Assembly: GCA_947589315.1 (NCBI GenBank)
Contig: CANPZE010000019.1
Coordinates: 1 to 50,939, forward strand
Source: an uncultured Lachnospiraceae bacterium
GTDB taxonomy: Bacteria; Bacillota; Clostridia; Lachnospirales; Lachnospiraceae
DNA length: 50,939 nt
Reading direction: 5' to 3'
The notes under the pieces are model-generated. The model did no database searches. It had not been told where the DNA came from and saw only the letters and a program-made list of their open reading frames with translations. Positions within the stretch are counted from its first letter, which is position 1. Every line of letters begins with the position of its first letter. Shown here piece by piece: positions 1 through 6,959 of this stretch. Both the position numbers and the translations under genes were made by a program.

Positions 1-2
1 TC

Positions 3-476
3 ATTTGCAATATTGCAATATCCGGTAATTTAACATGGTCACTAATCCCGGTCAGTTCCATTGTTTTTGCATGGGTTATATCTTTTCCAAGTATTATATT
101 GGGAAAAAGAGGGGGTGTTGTAAGTTTAATATCATTAAGCGTTTTTATCCTTCCCTATTTGTTTTTGTTAGGCAATTTAATAAAAGTGAAAGAAGTATTC
201 TCAGTTGGTGCAGTAGTGGCGGTAACTTCAATCGTTTTTTTATGGATAATAGCTGCAACTTTTAACCACATTGGCAAAACAAGGAAGTTAATTGCTTTAG
301 GAACAACTTTTTTGTTAACGATCCCATTCGTGATCATTGTCAATGTAATGTTATCAAAAATGATAGCGGAGCCTATTTTTGACATATGGGATATGCTGTC
401 TATCTTTATATTATTGATATTTGCATTTGTTTCTTTTATTTGTGACTATGCTAAGAAAAAGGGATTGATGAAGTAA
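3..476 (+). CDS. Polytopic membrane protein, 5' end outside window
   Basis: The reading frame is open from the window edge to the TAA at 474-476, so at least 157 residues are present and the true start lies upstream. It encodes about five hydrophobic segments in a row with short charged loops (GKRGG, HIGKTRK) and a basic C-terminus ending KKKGLMK. This is typical of an integral membrane protein. The layout resembles the membrane half of DUF6320-like proteins of Firmicutes, which carry a zinc ribbon before the membrane part, but that part is off the window, so the family call is a guess. TTG at 99 is an internal codon and not needed as a start. Base composition is AT-rich relative to the dcw and pyr genes. 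Confidence 0.6.
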   Translation: MCNIAISGNLTWSLIPVSSIVFAWVISFPSIILGKRGGVVSLISLSVFILPYLFLLGNLIKVKEVFSVGAVVAVTSIVFLWIIAATFNHIGKTRKLIALGTTFLLTIPFVIIVNVMLSKMIAEPIFDIWDMLSIFILLIFAFVSFICDYAKKKGLMK

Positions 477-524
477 TAAAAAGGAAATCCGCTCGATTTT
501 CATCGGCAATTAACTTTGTTATAA

Positions 525-624
525 GCCCCTCTGTCTGCCAACAGAGGGGCGGTGTCCGTAAGGACATCTAGCCAAACTGGGAGCGTCCACTTTTGGAGTG
601 GGCGCTTTCCTTTTCTGTTGGCAG
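525..624 (+). other. Structured intergenic element with competing stems
   Basis: This 100-base stretch lies between the membrane protein gene and the toxin-antitoxin promoter. A perfect 10-bp hairpin (525-534 with 541-550, GCCCCTCTGT/ACAGAGGGGC) overlaps a second perfect 10-bp pairing, 535-544 with 615-624 (CTGCCAACAG/CTGTTGGCAG). The two cannot form together because they share 541-544. The larger pairing encloses two further hairpins: 553-557 with 562-566 (loop GTAA), and 581-591 with 597-607 (11 bp). There is no U-run after the first hairpin, so it is not an ordinary terminator. It may be a structured RNA, a switch, or a mobile-element end. No known RNA family was recognised. Confidence 0.5.
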
Positions 625-668
625 ATTCTCTCATCTTGCTTGACACAAACATGAAGGATATATAACTC

Positions 669-697
669 TTGAAAAATAAACATTATTATAATACAAT
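669..697 (+). promoter_or_regulatory. Sigma-A-type promoter of the toxin-antitoxin operon
   Basis: TTGAAA at 669-674 and TACAAT at 692-697 are separated by 17 bases. Transcription would start about 35-40 bases before the antitoxin ATG at 742. A second TTGACA lies a little upstream (about 640) but lacks an equally good -10 box. Confidence 0.5.
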
Positions 698-741
698 AGG
701 ATTACAAAAACATTCAAATGCGTTCAGTGGAGGTGTTTGTT

Positions 742-1032
742 ATGGCAAATTCTTTGGTGCAGGTCAGGGTGGATGAGCAGTTAAAGGAAGAAGCGGCTAA
801 ATTATATGAAGAATTGGGAATGGATTTGCCCACGGCAATCCGCATTTTTTTAAAACGTTCCATACAGGAAAAAGGTATCCCTTTTAGTATGAAGCTTACC
901 GATATACAGCGCGGCAGCAGGGAAATTTCTGCAATGAAGCGAATGAGTCAGACGGCAGAGGAAAAAGGAATTGCAGATATGTCGTTGGAGGAAATCAACC
1001 AGGAGATACAGGCTGCCCGTCAGGGCAAATAG
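742..1032 (+). CDS. RelB/DinJ-family antitoxin
   Basis: 96 residues. The start at 742 is chosen because GGAGG at 729-733 sits 8 bases before it; an earlier in-frame ATG at 718 has no ribosome site. The N-terminal segment (NSLVQVRVDEQLKEEAAKLYEE) and the following helices (DLPTAIRIFLKRSIQEKGIPF) match the ribbon-helix-helix domain of RelB/DinJ antitoxins, which bind operator DNA as dimers. The C-terminal half is charged and probably disordered when free, as expected for the toxin-binding part. The gene ends 13 bases before a PIN-domain gene, so the two form a toxin-antitoxin operon. The family match is clear; the pairing with a PIN toxin rather than RelE is inferred from position. Confidence 0.82.
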   Translation: MANSLVQVRVDEQLKEEAAKLYEELGMDLPTAIRIFLKRSIQEKGIPFSMKLTDIQRGSREISAMKRMSQTAEEKGIADMSLEEINQEIQAARQGK

Positions 1033-1045
1033 AAACGGGGAATTT

Positions 1046-1462
1046 ATGATAAGATATGGGGTGCTGGATACGAATGTCCTTGTATCGGCGATGCTAAACG
1101 AGAATTCTGTGCCGGGACTTGTTTTAAAGCATGTATTTAGGGGAAATCTGGTTCCTGTGTTTAATGATGAAATTTTGGAGGAATATTGGGAAGTATTGCA
1201 TAGAGAAAAGTTTTCTTTTGCAAAGAAAGATATTTATATTGTATTGGAAAGTCTGCAAGAACAGGGAATATCCGTAGAATCAGAGAAACTGGATATAGAG
1301 TTGCCGGATGCAAAGGATGTTGTATTTTATGAAGTAGTCATGGAAAAACGGAAAAGGGATTCTGTCTATCTGGTAACAGGGAATATCAAACATTTCCCAC
1401 AAGAGCCGTTTGTGGTTACTCCGCGGGAGATGTTAAAAATTCTGGATGAAAATGACAGATAA
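1046..1462 (+). CDS. PIN-domain toxin (putative endoribonuclease)
   Basis: 138 residues, starting MIRYGVLDTNVLVSAML. The VLDTN motif near residue 8 supplies the first conserved Asp of PIN nucleases; Glu residues follow in DEILEEYWEVL and acidic residues in LPDAKDVVFYEV; the last strand is the usual YLVTGN. It resembles the family often annotated 'putative toxin-antitoxin system toxin component, PIN family'. PIN toxins cut RNA using two Mg ions held by these acidic residues. Its ribosome site (ACGGGG) is weak, which suggests coupling to the antitoxin gene that ends 13 bases earlier. RNA cleavage and its target are inferred from the family. Confidence 0.8.
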   Translation: MIRYGVLDTNVLVSAMLNENSVPGLVLKHVFRGNLVPVFNDEILEEYWEVLHREKFSFAKKDIYIVLESLQEQGISVESEKLDIELPDAKDVVFYEVVMEKRKRDSVYLVTGNIKHFPQEPFVVTPREMLKILDENDR

Positions 1463-1469
1463 GTAAAAA

Positions 1470-1498
1470 TTTACTTTTAACCCCTAATATGATATACT
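1470..1498 (+). promoter_or_regulatory. Promoter of ychF
   Basis: TTTACT (1470-1475), 17 bases, then TATACT (1493-1498). It starts just after the toxin stop codon, giving ychF its own leader of about 105 bases. Confidence 0.5.
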
Positions 1499-1512
1499 AT
1501 GTTCCGGAATCC

Positions 1513-1608
1513 GCCTGTGTTGCAGGCATCGTGCTGATGCACTAGCAGAAATATAGGAGAAAGGCGGAAAGCCTTGAAAATAAAGGCTTTCTGAACAGGT
1601 ATAGTATA
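1513..1608 (+). promoter_or_regulatory. Hairpin-rich 5' leader of ychF
   Basis: Three small stems lie between promoter and start: 1513-1517 with 1523-1527, 1526-1530 with 1536-1540 (sharing two bases with the first), and a perfect 9-bp stem 1567-1575 with 1583-1591. The -10 region (ATATACTAT, 1492-1500) is also repeated in inverted form right before the start codon (ATAGTATAT, 1601-1609). The ribosome site is poor (AGG at 1597-1599), so folding of the leader could affect translation. No known riboswitch was recognised. Confidence 0.4.
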
Positions 1609-1610
1609 TT

Positions 1611-2708
1611 ATGAAATTAGGTATCGTGGGGTTACCCAATGTAGGAAAAAGTACATTATTCAATTCATTAACAAAAGCGGGAGCAGAATCTGCCAATTAT
1701 CCCTTTTGTACAATTGACCCTAATATTGGCGTTGTTCCGGTGCCGGATCCCCGGCTGGATGTACTGGCAGAAATGAATCATTCTGCAAAAGTAGTACATG
1801 CTACCATTGAATTTGTAGATATTGCGGGGCTGGTAAAAGGGGCCTCCAAAGGGGAAGGCCTGGGAAATCAGTTTTTGTCCAATATCCGGGAGGTAGACGC
1901 CATTGTACATGTGGTACGCTGCTTTGAGGATAGCAATATTGTCCATGTGGATGGAAACATTGATCCCCTTAGGGACATTGAGACAATCAACTTGGAACTG
2001 CTGTTTTCCGATTTGGAAATTTTGGAAAGGCGGTATGCCAAGTTAGCGAAAAGTGTAAAAAATGATAAAACTCTGGTAAAAGAGACTCAGCTGGTAGAAA
2101 AACTGAAAAAGCATTTGGAGGAGGGAAAGTTGGCAAAGAGCTATGAGCCTGAGGATGAAGATGAGGAAGACCTTCTCCGGAGCTTTAACCTGTTGACATA
2201 CAAACCCACCATTTATGCCGCCAATGTGGCAGAGAAAGATCTGGCCGATGACGGAGCATCCAATGAACAGGTGGCCCAGGTCAGGGAATATGCCCGGACA
2301 GAGGGATCGGAAGTATTTGTGATCTGCGCCCAGATTGAGCAGGAGATCGCAGAACTGGAGGAAGAAGAGAAGAAAATGTTTTTGGAGGATTTAGGGCTAT
2401 CAGAGTCAGGCCTGGAGAAAATGATCGCTGCCAGTTATAAATTATTGGGCCTGATCAGCTATATTACCTCCGGAGAGATGGAGACCAAGGCGTGGACCAT
2501 TACAAAAGGAACCAAGGCGCCTCAGGCGGCAGGAAAGATCCACTCCGATTTTGAAAGAGGCTTTATCCGCGCCGAGGTAGTCAGCTATGATAACCTGACA
2601 GAGCAGGGGAGCTATAATGCAGCCAGGGACAAAGGGCTGGTACGCTCTGAGGGCAAGGAATACGTTGTACAGGATGGGGATGTGGTTCTCTTCCGGTTTA
2701 ATGTGTAA
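1611..2708 (+). CDS. ychF: Redox-regulated ATPase YchF (OLA1 family)
   Basis: 365 residues, the usual length for YchF. The P-loop is GLPNVGKST near residues 7-15, followed by the family's switch region and DIAGLVKGASKGEGLGNQFL. The specificity region reads NVAEKDL where GTPases have NKxD, in line with the ATP preference known for this family. The C-terminal TGS domain includes TKGTKAPQAAGKIHSDFERGF and ends with VLFRFNV, the standard YchF terminus. The enzyme is a cytosolic, ribosome-associated ATPase with a role in stress response and translation. It has its own promoter and an unusual hairpin leader. The ribosome site is weak. Identification is firm. Confidence 0.96.
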   Translation: MKLGIVGLPNVGKSTLFNSLTKAGAESANYPFCTIDPNIGVVPVPDPRLDVLAEMNHSAKVVHATIEFVDIAGLVKGASKGEGLGNQFLSNIREVDAIVHVVRCFEDSNIVHVDGNIDPLRDIETINLELLFSDLEILERRYAKLAKSVKNDKTLVKETQLVEKLKKHLEEGKLAKSYEPEDEDEEDLLRSFNLLTYKPTIYAANVAEKDLADDGASNEQVAQVREYARTEGSEVFVICAQIEQEIAELEEEEKKMFLEDLGLSESGLEKMIAASYKLLGLISYITSGEMETKAWTITKGTKAPQAAGKIHSDFERGFIRAEVVSYDNLTEQGSYNAARDKGLVRSEGKEYVVQDGDVVLFRFNV

Positions 2709-2730
2709 GGAAAGAGAGGTAAATTGGCCT

Positions 2731-3444
2731 ATGATAAAGAAGTTTTTTGCGCTTGCAGTACTTTTGGCAGTATTTTCGCTGGCATCACCGGCCGCTGCAA
2801 AAGCCGAAGCTGTCTCGCTGGAAACTATTTCCTATTTGAAGGCAGAGGAATCTCTGAAGACTCCCAAAGGCAAAGAATATATGTCGTTTTCCGTATGTAT
2901 GCCTCAGCTTCCTGGAGATACCCCGGCTGTTCAGAAGATCAATCAATATTTCCAGAAGGAATTTAACAAATGGAAGAAGAGGATGAAAAAGGAAGTATCG
3001 GCGTACAGGAAGGATAAACCGTTCCAATGGAAAAAAGCACCCTGCTGTACCTGGTATGTAAATTACATCTATAGCGCCTCTGGAGAAGGCTGGGTCAGTT
3101 TTTTGGCAGAGCATTATATTTTTGCTAATGGGCCCAGATATTATATGGAGAATTGGGGGGCCACATTTAATACGGAGACAGGGGAACGGCTTTCCCTGCA
3201 GCAGGTGATCGGGGGCAGTAAAAAGCAGGTGAGGCGCGCCCTGATGAATCAACTGAAAAAGAAAGCCGCATGGAAATGGAGTGGCTTTTATGGCGGAAGG
3301 CCTGAAGCCAGGATGGCGGTTAAACAAGACGTAACCTCAAAAGATGTATTCTATATAAAAGGAAAATATGTTTATGTAGTACATTCTATGTATGAACTAT
3401 CCAGGGATAAGTTGGTCTTAAAGGTCGAACATCATTTGGAATGA
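2731..3444 (+). CDS. Secreted DUF3298/PdaC-like protein
   Basis: 237 residues. The start at 2731 gives a clear signal peptide: MIKKFF, a hydrophobic core, then SPAAAKAEA, with AGAGAGG-like GAGAGG at 2714-2719 as ribosome site. The mature part opens with a strand carrying FSVCMPQLPGD, followed by a helical stretch (QKINQYFQKEFNKWKKRMKK) and then NGPRYYMENWGATFNTETGERLSL. That last motif matches the DUF3298 pattern (hxNxxtGk/e..L), and the helix matches the preceding DUF4163 half found in peptidoglycan-deacetylase-linked PdaC domains. It is probably an extracytoplasmic beta-sandwich of unknown function, possibly binding cell wall. It is 22 bases after ychF and 15 before lgt, so probably cotranscribed. 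Confidence 0.7.
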   Translation: MIKKFFALAVLLAVFSLASPAAAKAEAVSLETISYLKAEESLKTPKGKEYMSFSVCMPQLPGDTPAVQKINQYFQKEFNKWKKRMKKEVSAYRKDKPFQWKKAPCCTWYVNYIYSASGEGWVSFLAEHYIFANGPRYYMENWGATFNTETGERLSLQQVIGGSKKQVRRALMNQLKKKAAWKWSGFYGGRPEARMAVKQDVTSKDVFYIKGKYVYVVHSMYELSRDKLVLKVEHHLE

Positions 3445-3459
3445 TAGAGGGAGGTTCCT

Positions 3460-4329
3460 ATGGATGGAGCAGATATCCGTTTCCCACATCTGGGCATAGA
3501 AATTGAACAGTTGGGAAAGGGGATCACGATTGGCGGTTTTACGATCGCTTTTTATGGCATGATCATTGCATTTGGCATGATCATGGGCTATCTGGTGGCG
3601 GCATTTCAGGCTGGAAGGATGGGGCAGGATAAAGAGACCTATCTGGATCTGGCCTTGTGGGATATCGTTTTTGCTGTGATCGGCGCCCGGATTTATTATG
3701 TGGTTTTCAGCTGGGATTATTATCGCGCAAATCCACTGCAGATTTTGAATATCCGAGGAGGAGGGCTGGCGATCTATGGCGGCGTCATAGGCGGCGTTAT
3801 CGCTACCTGGGTCTTTGCCAGAGTGCGAAAGCTATCCTTCTGGCAATTGGCGGATACAGCCTGCGCAGGGCTCCTTACCGGACAGATCATTGGGCGGTGG
3901 GGGAATTTTTGCAATCGGGAGGCTTTTGGCGGATACACAGATACCCTCTTCGCCATGCAGATTAAAGAATCGGATGTATCGGCGGGAAATTTAAACCAGC
4001 AGCTTATGGATCATATCGTGCAGGTGGACGGGGTGGATTACATTCAGGTGCATCCTACGTTTCTGTATGAATCCTTATGGAATCTGGCCCTTCTGGTGAT
4101 TATTTTATTATTCACCCGATATAGGAAATATGACGGGCAATTATTCCAGATCTATCTGTTGGGCTATGGGCTGGGAAGATTCTGGATCGAGGGCCTCCGC
4201 ACCGATCAGCTGATCTTATTTGGTACAGGCCTTCCCGTATCACAGGTTCTGTCGGCAGCCTTGGCCGCCGTTATCCTGGTCTTGATGCTGGTGAAGAGAT
4301 TCCGCAGAGGGCAATCCCAGGACCATTAG
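3460..4329 (+). CDS. lgt: Prolipoprotein diacylglyceryl transferase
   Basis: 289 residues, typical for Lgt. It moves diacylglycerol from phosphatidylglycerol to the lipobox cysteine of prolipoproteins at the membrane. Seven hydrophobic segments can be traced. Signature stretches are present: GGLAIYGGVIGG near residues 105-116, and GRWGNFCNREAFGG around 147-160 (the Lgt signature RxGNxxNxE), followed by HPTFLYESLWN. The C-terminus has GRFWIEGLRTDQL, holding the conserved ExxRxD arginine region. The ATG at 3460 follows GGGAGG with good spacing. The identification is secure. Confidence 0.96.
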   Translation: MDGADIRFPHLGIEIEQLGKGITIGGFTIAFYGMIIAFGMIMGYLVAAFQAGRMGQDKETYLDLALWDIVFAVIGARIYYVVFSWDYYRANPLQILNIRGGGLAIYGGVIGGVIATWVFARVRKLSFWQLADTACAGLLTGQIIGRWGNFCNREAFGGYTDTLFAMQIKESDVSAGNLNQQLMDHIVQVDGVDYIQVHPTFLYESLWNLALLVIILLFTRYRKYDGQLFQIYLLGYGLGRFWIEGLRTDQLILFGTGLPVSQVLSAALAAVILVLMLVKRFRRGQSQDH

Positions 4330-4351
4330 ATATATCATAGCAGAAAGCAAA

Positions 4352-4561
4352 TTGCAAGAAAGATCCGTGCTTGAAAAATCAAGGGAAGAGAAAAAAGAAG
4401 GTAAAAAAGACGATAACGATTACCGGGAGCGCATACGGCAGAAAAAGGTTCAGGCAGGCTCAATAGAGGAACTGATTGAGAAGATAAATGAAGTTGACTG
4501 GAGCAAGGTAAAATCCGAGGAGCTTCCTCAGAACGGAAGCAGGTTTGAGTGTAGTATTTAA
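4352..4561 (+). CDS. Small charged protein or gene remnant, unknown
   Basis: 69 codons from a TTG at 4352 with no convincing ribosome site, only 22 bases after lgt. The first half is almost entirely charged (KSREEKKEGKKDDNDYRERIRQKK) and the end reads VDWSKVKSEELPQNGSRFECSI. The tail looks like the C-terminus of a longer Lachnospiraceae protein family rather than a complete gene, so this may be a 3' remnant. A terminator follows at 4581-4612, which supports that some transcribed gene ends here. Function is unknown. Confidence 0.35.
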   Translation: MQERSVLEKSREEKKEGKKDDNDYRERIRQKKVQAGSIEELIEKINEVDWSKVKSEELPQNGSRFECSI

Positions 4562-4580
4562 GATATATTTTATATTAAAG

Positions 4581-4612
4581 AAGGTATTCACGATGAAGTG
4601 AAGGCCTTTTTT
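4581..4612 (+). terminator. Rho-independent terminator
   Basis: An 11-position stem (4581-4591 with 4598-4608; one mismatch, one wobble) is followed by a run of T. It closes the ychF-lgt region before the ECF sigma operon. Confidence 0.65.
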
Positions 4613-4715
4613 AAATTATCAGGTATATTTTTTGATGATTGGCGCACATTTTTGTATCGTGTTACGTTATACAATTAGGATGCACTGATAATATGGCGGA
4701 AAGGAGGTATCGGGC

Positions 4716-5162
4716 GTGAGGAAAATTGAGGAGCAATATGATAAGCTGTACAGGTATTGTTACTCTAAAGTAAAAGACGTGTATTTGGCTGAGGACATAA
4801 CGCAGGAGGCGTTCCTTAAGTATTTTGAAAGCGCCGGCTACAGGGAGATGGGAAAGCCGATGGCATATTTATATACTGTGGCAAGGAACCTGTGCATGGA
4901 TGAGTTTCGCAGGAAAAAGCATGAGCGGCTTCCGGATGATCTGTATTCGGATTCTTATGAAGAAAAAATCCTTGACAGATTAGACATTGAGATGGCGCTG
5001 GATGAGCTTACGCCTGATGAGCGTGAAATACTTTTACTGCGGTTCGCAGATGAACTGTCTGTTTCCGATATAGGCAGTATATGCAAAATTTCAAGGTTTG
5101 CGGTGTATCGTGGAATTAAAAAGAGTTTAAAAAAGCTTGAGAGGAGGTTATCTGATGTTTAG
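4716..5162 (+). CDS. ECF-type RNA polymerase sigma factor
   Basis: 148 residues, GTG start at 4716 after AAGGAGG. Region 2 is LYRYCYSKVKDVYLAEDITQ (about residues 11-30), with the DITQEAFLKYF core helix. Region 4 runs from LDELTPDEREILLLRF to the C-terminus and has a helix-turn-helix DELSVSDIGSICKIS. There is no region 1 or 3, as in extracytoplasmic-function sigma factors. It overlaps the next gene by 8 bases, so the two are translationally coupled. Upstream, TTATAC and TAATAT boxes 16 bases apart (about 4666-4695) may form a promoter, with low certainty. The gene probably controls the transporter module that follows. No classical anti-sigma zinc-finger protein is visible. Confidence 0.88.
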   Translation: MRKIEEQYDKLYRYCYSKVKDVYLAEDITQEAFLKYFESAGYREMGKPMAYLYTVARNLCMDEFRRKKHERLPDDLYSDSYEEKILDRLDIEMALDELTPDEREILLLRFADELSVSDIGSICKISRFAVYRGIKKSLKKLERRLSDV

Positions 5163-6021
5163 CATGCTGAAAAATATTATTGACGGGTTTATTGAAAATA
5201 GAGTTAATAAAAAATATGACGGGTATATGAGTAAAAATATCAATGGAAGCTTAAAGGCGGACCTGGAAAAATATTTTGAAGCTCCGCTTCCGCAGGATAA
5301 GCAGAGATTTTTGGAAATGCTGCCGTCACTATATAAATATGGCACAAATGCTCAGGAGATGCAGGATGATATAAATGTATGGGAAACGCCTGATGATACG
5401 GATGTAATGAAAGCTCCGGGCGGTGGAACCGGCAAGGGATATATGCTTATTGTCCAACTGTCATATATATCAAAGAGGGTTTGGATTGCATCGGCGTTAA
5501 TCTTTGGAGTTATGTATGCAGCAGGAGTGTTTTTTCATGAAAGTGTACTGTGGGGGATATTTTCACTTATGCCGTTTATTGTGACGATTTCATTGTCGGA
5601 GGGCATGAGGTCATTTATGTACGGTATGAGCGAGTTGGAAATGGCTGCGCGGTTTTCTTTAAAAAGCGTGCTCATGTTGCGTATGATTATATTGGGAACG
5701 GTAAATATGGCAATGATATTTTTAGTCAGTTTTTCAACGGGCCAAATGTGGAGAAATTCGATATATATGCTTGTTCCGTATCTTTTGGCTGCGATGGGCG
5801 GACTTTTGATATTGCGGAAATTTCCGAACAGGGACGGGATGTATGCGTGCGGAGCATTTTCAGTCATTATATGCTGCATAAACCTGACAGGCGTACAGTC
5901 ATTTGGTCTTATATATGGTATGAGGTACTTCAAATGTTGGGTTATTGCGGCGGTACTTCTGGCGGCGCTTACCGTATGGGAATACGCAAAAATGTTTCAG
6001 ATGGCAGGTGAGCCCGTTTAG
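5155..6021 (+). CDS. Membrane protein coupled to ECF sigma factor
   Basis: 288 residues. The ATG at 5155 lies inside the 3' end of the sigma gene and follows GAGGAGG. The first ~100 residues are hydrophilic and cytosolic in look (IIDGFIENRVNKKYDGYMSK, then AEKYFEAPLPQDKQRFLEML-like helices). The rest has about six membrane segments, for example WIASALIFGVMYAAGVFF and WVIAAVLLAALTVWEY. The arrangement of soluble N-terminus and membrane C-half, and the coupling to the sigma gene, suggest a sensor or anti-sigma role, or a transporter partner. No named family was recognised and neither role is proven. Confidence 0.72.
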   Translation: MFSMLKNIIDGFIENRVNKKYDGYMSKNINGSLKADLEKYFEAPLPQDKQRFLEMLPSLYKYGTNAQEMQDDINVWETPDDTDVMKAPGGGTGKGYMLIVQLSYISKRVWIASALIFGVMYAAGVFFHESVLWGIFSLMPFIVTISLSEGMRSFMYGMSELEMAARFSLKSVLMLRMIILGTVNMAMIFLVSFSTGQMWRNSIYMLVPYLLAAMGGLLILRKFPNRDGMYACGAFSVIICCINLTGVQSFGLIYGMRYFKCWVIAAVLLAALTVWEYAKMFQMAGEPV

Positions 6022-6032
6022 GAGCTGTTTAA

Positions 6033-6081
6033 AAATAACTTTGTATATCGCCTTACAATGCGTACTATCTGAAAGTTATTT
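6033..6081. repeat. Inverted repeat, possible IS/MITE remnant
   Basis: Perfect 10-bp arms AAATAACTTT (6033-6042) and AAAGTTATTT (6072-6081) flank a 29-base loop, just after the sigma-linked membrane gene. No U-run follows. The preceding GGAGCTGTTT resembles the ends of some insertion sequences, but no transposase is present. Confidence 0.4.
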
Positions 6082-6121
6082 CTTAACGGTTCCTTGGGCG
6101 TAATCGGTAATCCAGGTTGCT

Positions 6122-6200
6122 AAATTTTCATGTTAAATTTTTATGTTAAAGTTTTACGTTAGGTTTTTACGTTTAAATTTTATCTTTAGATTTTATGTTT
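6122..6200. repeat. Six degenerate 13-bp tandem repeats
   Basis: Six units in exact 13-bp register (6122, 6135, 6148, 6161, 6175, 6188; one extra T before the fifth) follow the pattern AAATTTTTAYGTT. They fill the space just before the ABC ATPase gene, with its GGAGGG ribosome site at 6230. They may be regulator-binding iterons, a transcription-slowing AT tract, or a decaying satellite. They are AT-rich and unlike nearby intergenic DNA. Confidence 0.6.
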
Positions 6201-6240
6201 GGCAGTAATTAGAAACAGCATACAATAACGGAGGGATTTT

Positions 6241-6939
6241 ATGAAATTAACGGTAGACAGGCTTTCTAAGCAATATAAAAATAAAATTGCCGTGGACAGG
6301 GTTTCGGCAGAATTTACCAATGGGATATACGGACTCTTGGGCGCAAACGGCGCCGGAAAAACTACATTCATGCGAATGCTTTGCGGTATACTTACGCCTA
6401 CGGGCGGTTCAGTGGATTTTAACGGAATTGATGTGAGTGAAGAAAAATACAGGGAAAAGCTGGGTTATCTTCCGCAGGATTTCGGTTATTATCCAGGCTT
6501 TACCGGAAAGGATTTTTTAATGTATATGGCAGCTCTGAAAGGGCTTGATAAAAAAAGCGCTTCAGAGAGGACGGGCGAGCTTCTTAAGTTTGTTTCGCTG
6601 TCCGATATGGCGGACAAAAGAATAAAGACATATTCGGGCGGCATGAAACAAAGACTCGGTATAGCGCAGGCCATATTGAATGATCCGGAGATACTTATAT
6701 TAGATGAGCCTACGGCGGGGCTTGACCCGAAGGAGAGAGTTCGTTTCAGGAAGCTTATAGAATCGCTTGGCAAAAAAAGCATAGTGATTTTATCTACGCA
6801 TATAGTATCGGATGTGGAACATATTGCCGATTATGTTTTAATGATGAAGGCTGGCAGGCTTATATATAACGGTAAGCGCAGTGAGATCACGGGAAGCCTT
6901 GAAGAGTTTTATATGAGTGAATTTGGTGAAGAAATATAG
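6241..6939 (+). CDS. ABC transporter ATP-binding protein
   Basis: 232 residues. Walker A is GANGAGKTT near residues 34-42; the Q-loop follows in LGYLPQDFGYYPGFTG; the signature is YSGGMKQRLGIAQAIL; Walker B is LILDEPTAGLDP; and the H-loop is in ILSTHIVSDVEHIAD. It is the CcmA-like (type-2 exporter) class of ATPase that pairs with large permeases such as the next gene, 20 bases downstream. Together they make an ABC exporter or membrane-protein extrusion system of unknown substrate. The position after the ECF sigma gene suggests envelope-stress control, as with peptide-defence transporters, but this is inferred. Confidence 0.92.
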   Translation: MKLTVDRLSKQYKNKIAVDRVSAEFTNGIYGLLGANGAGKTTFMRMLCGILTPTGGSVDFNGIDVSEEKYREKLGYLPQDFGYYPGFTGKDFLMYMAALKGLDKKSASERTGELLKFVSLSDMADKRIKTYSGGMKQRLGIAQAILNDPEILILDEPTAGLDPKERVRFRKLIESLGKKSIVILSTHIVSDVEHIADYVLMMKAGRLIYNGKRSEITGSLEEFYMSEFGEEI

Positions 6940-6959
6940 ATGAAAGTTGGGGGCTGATT

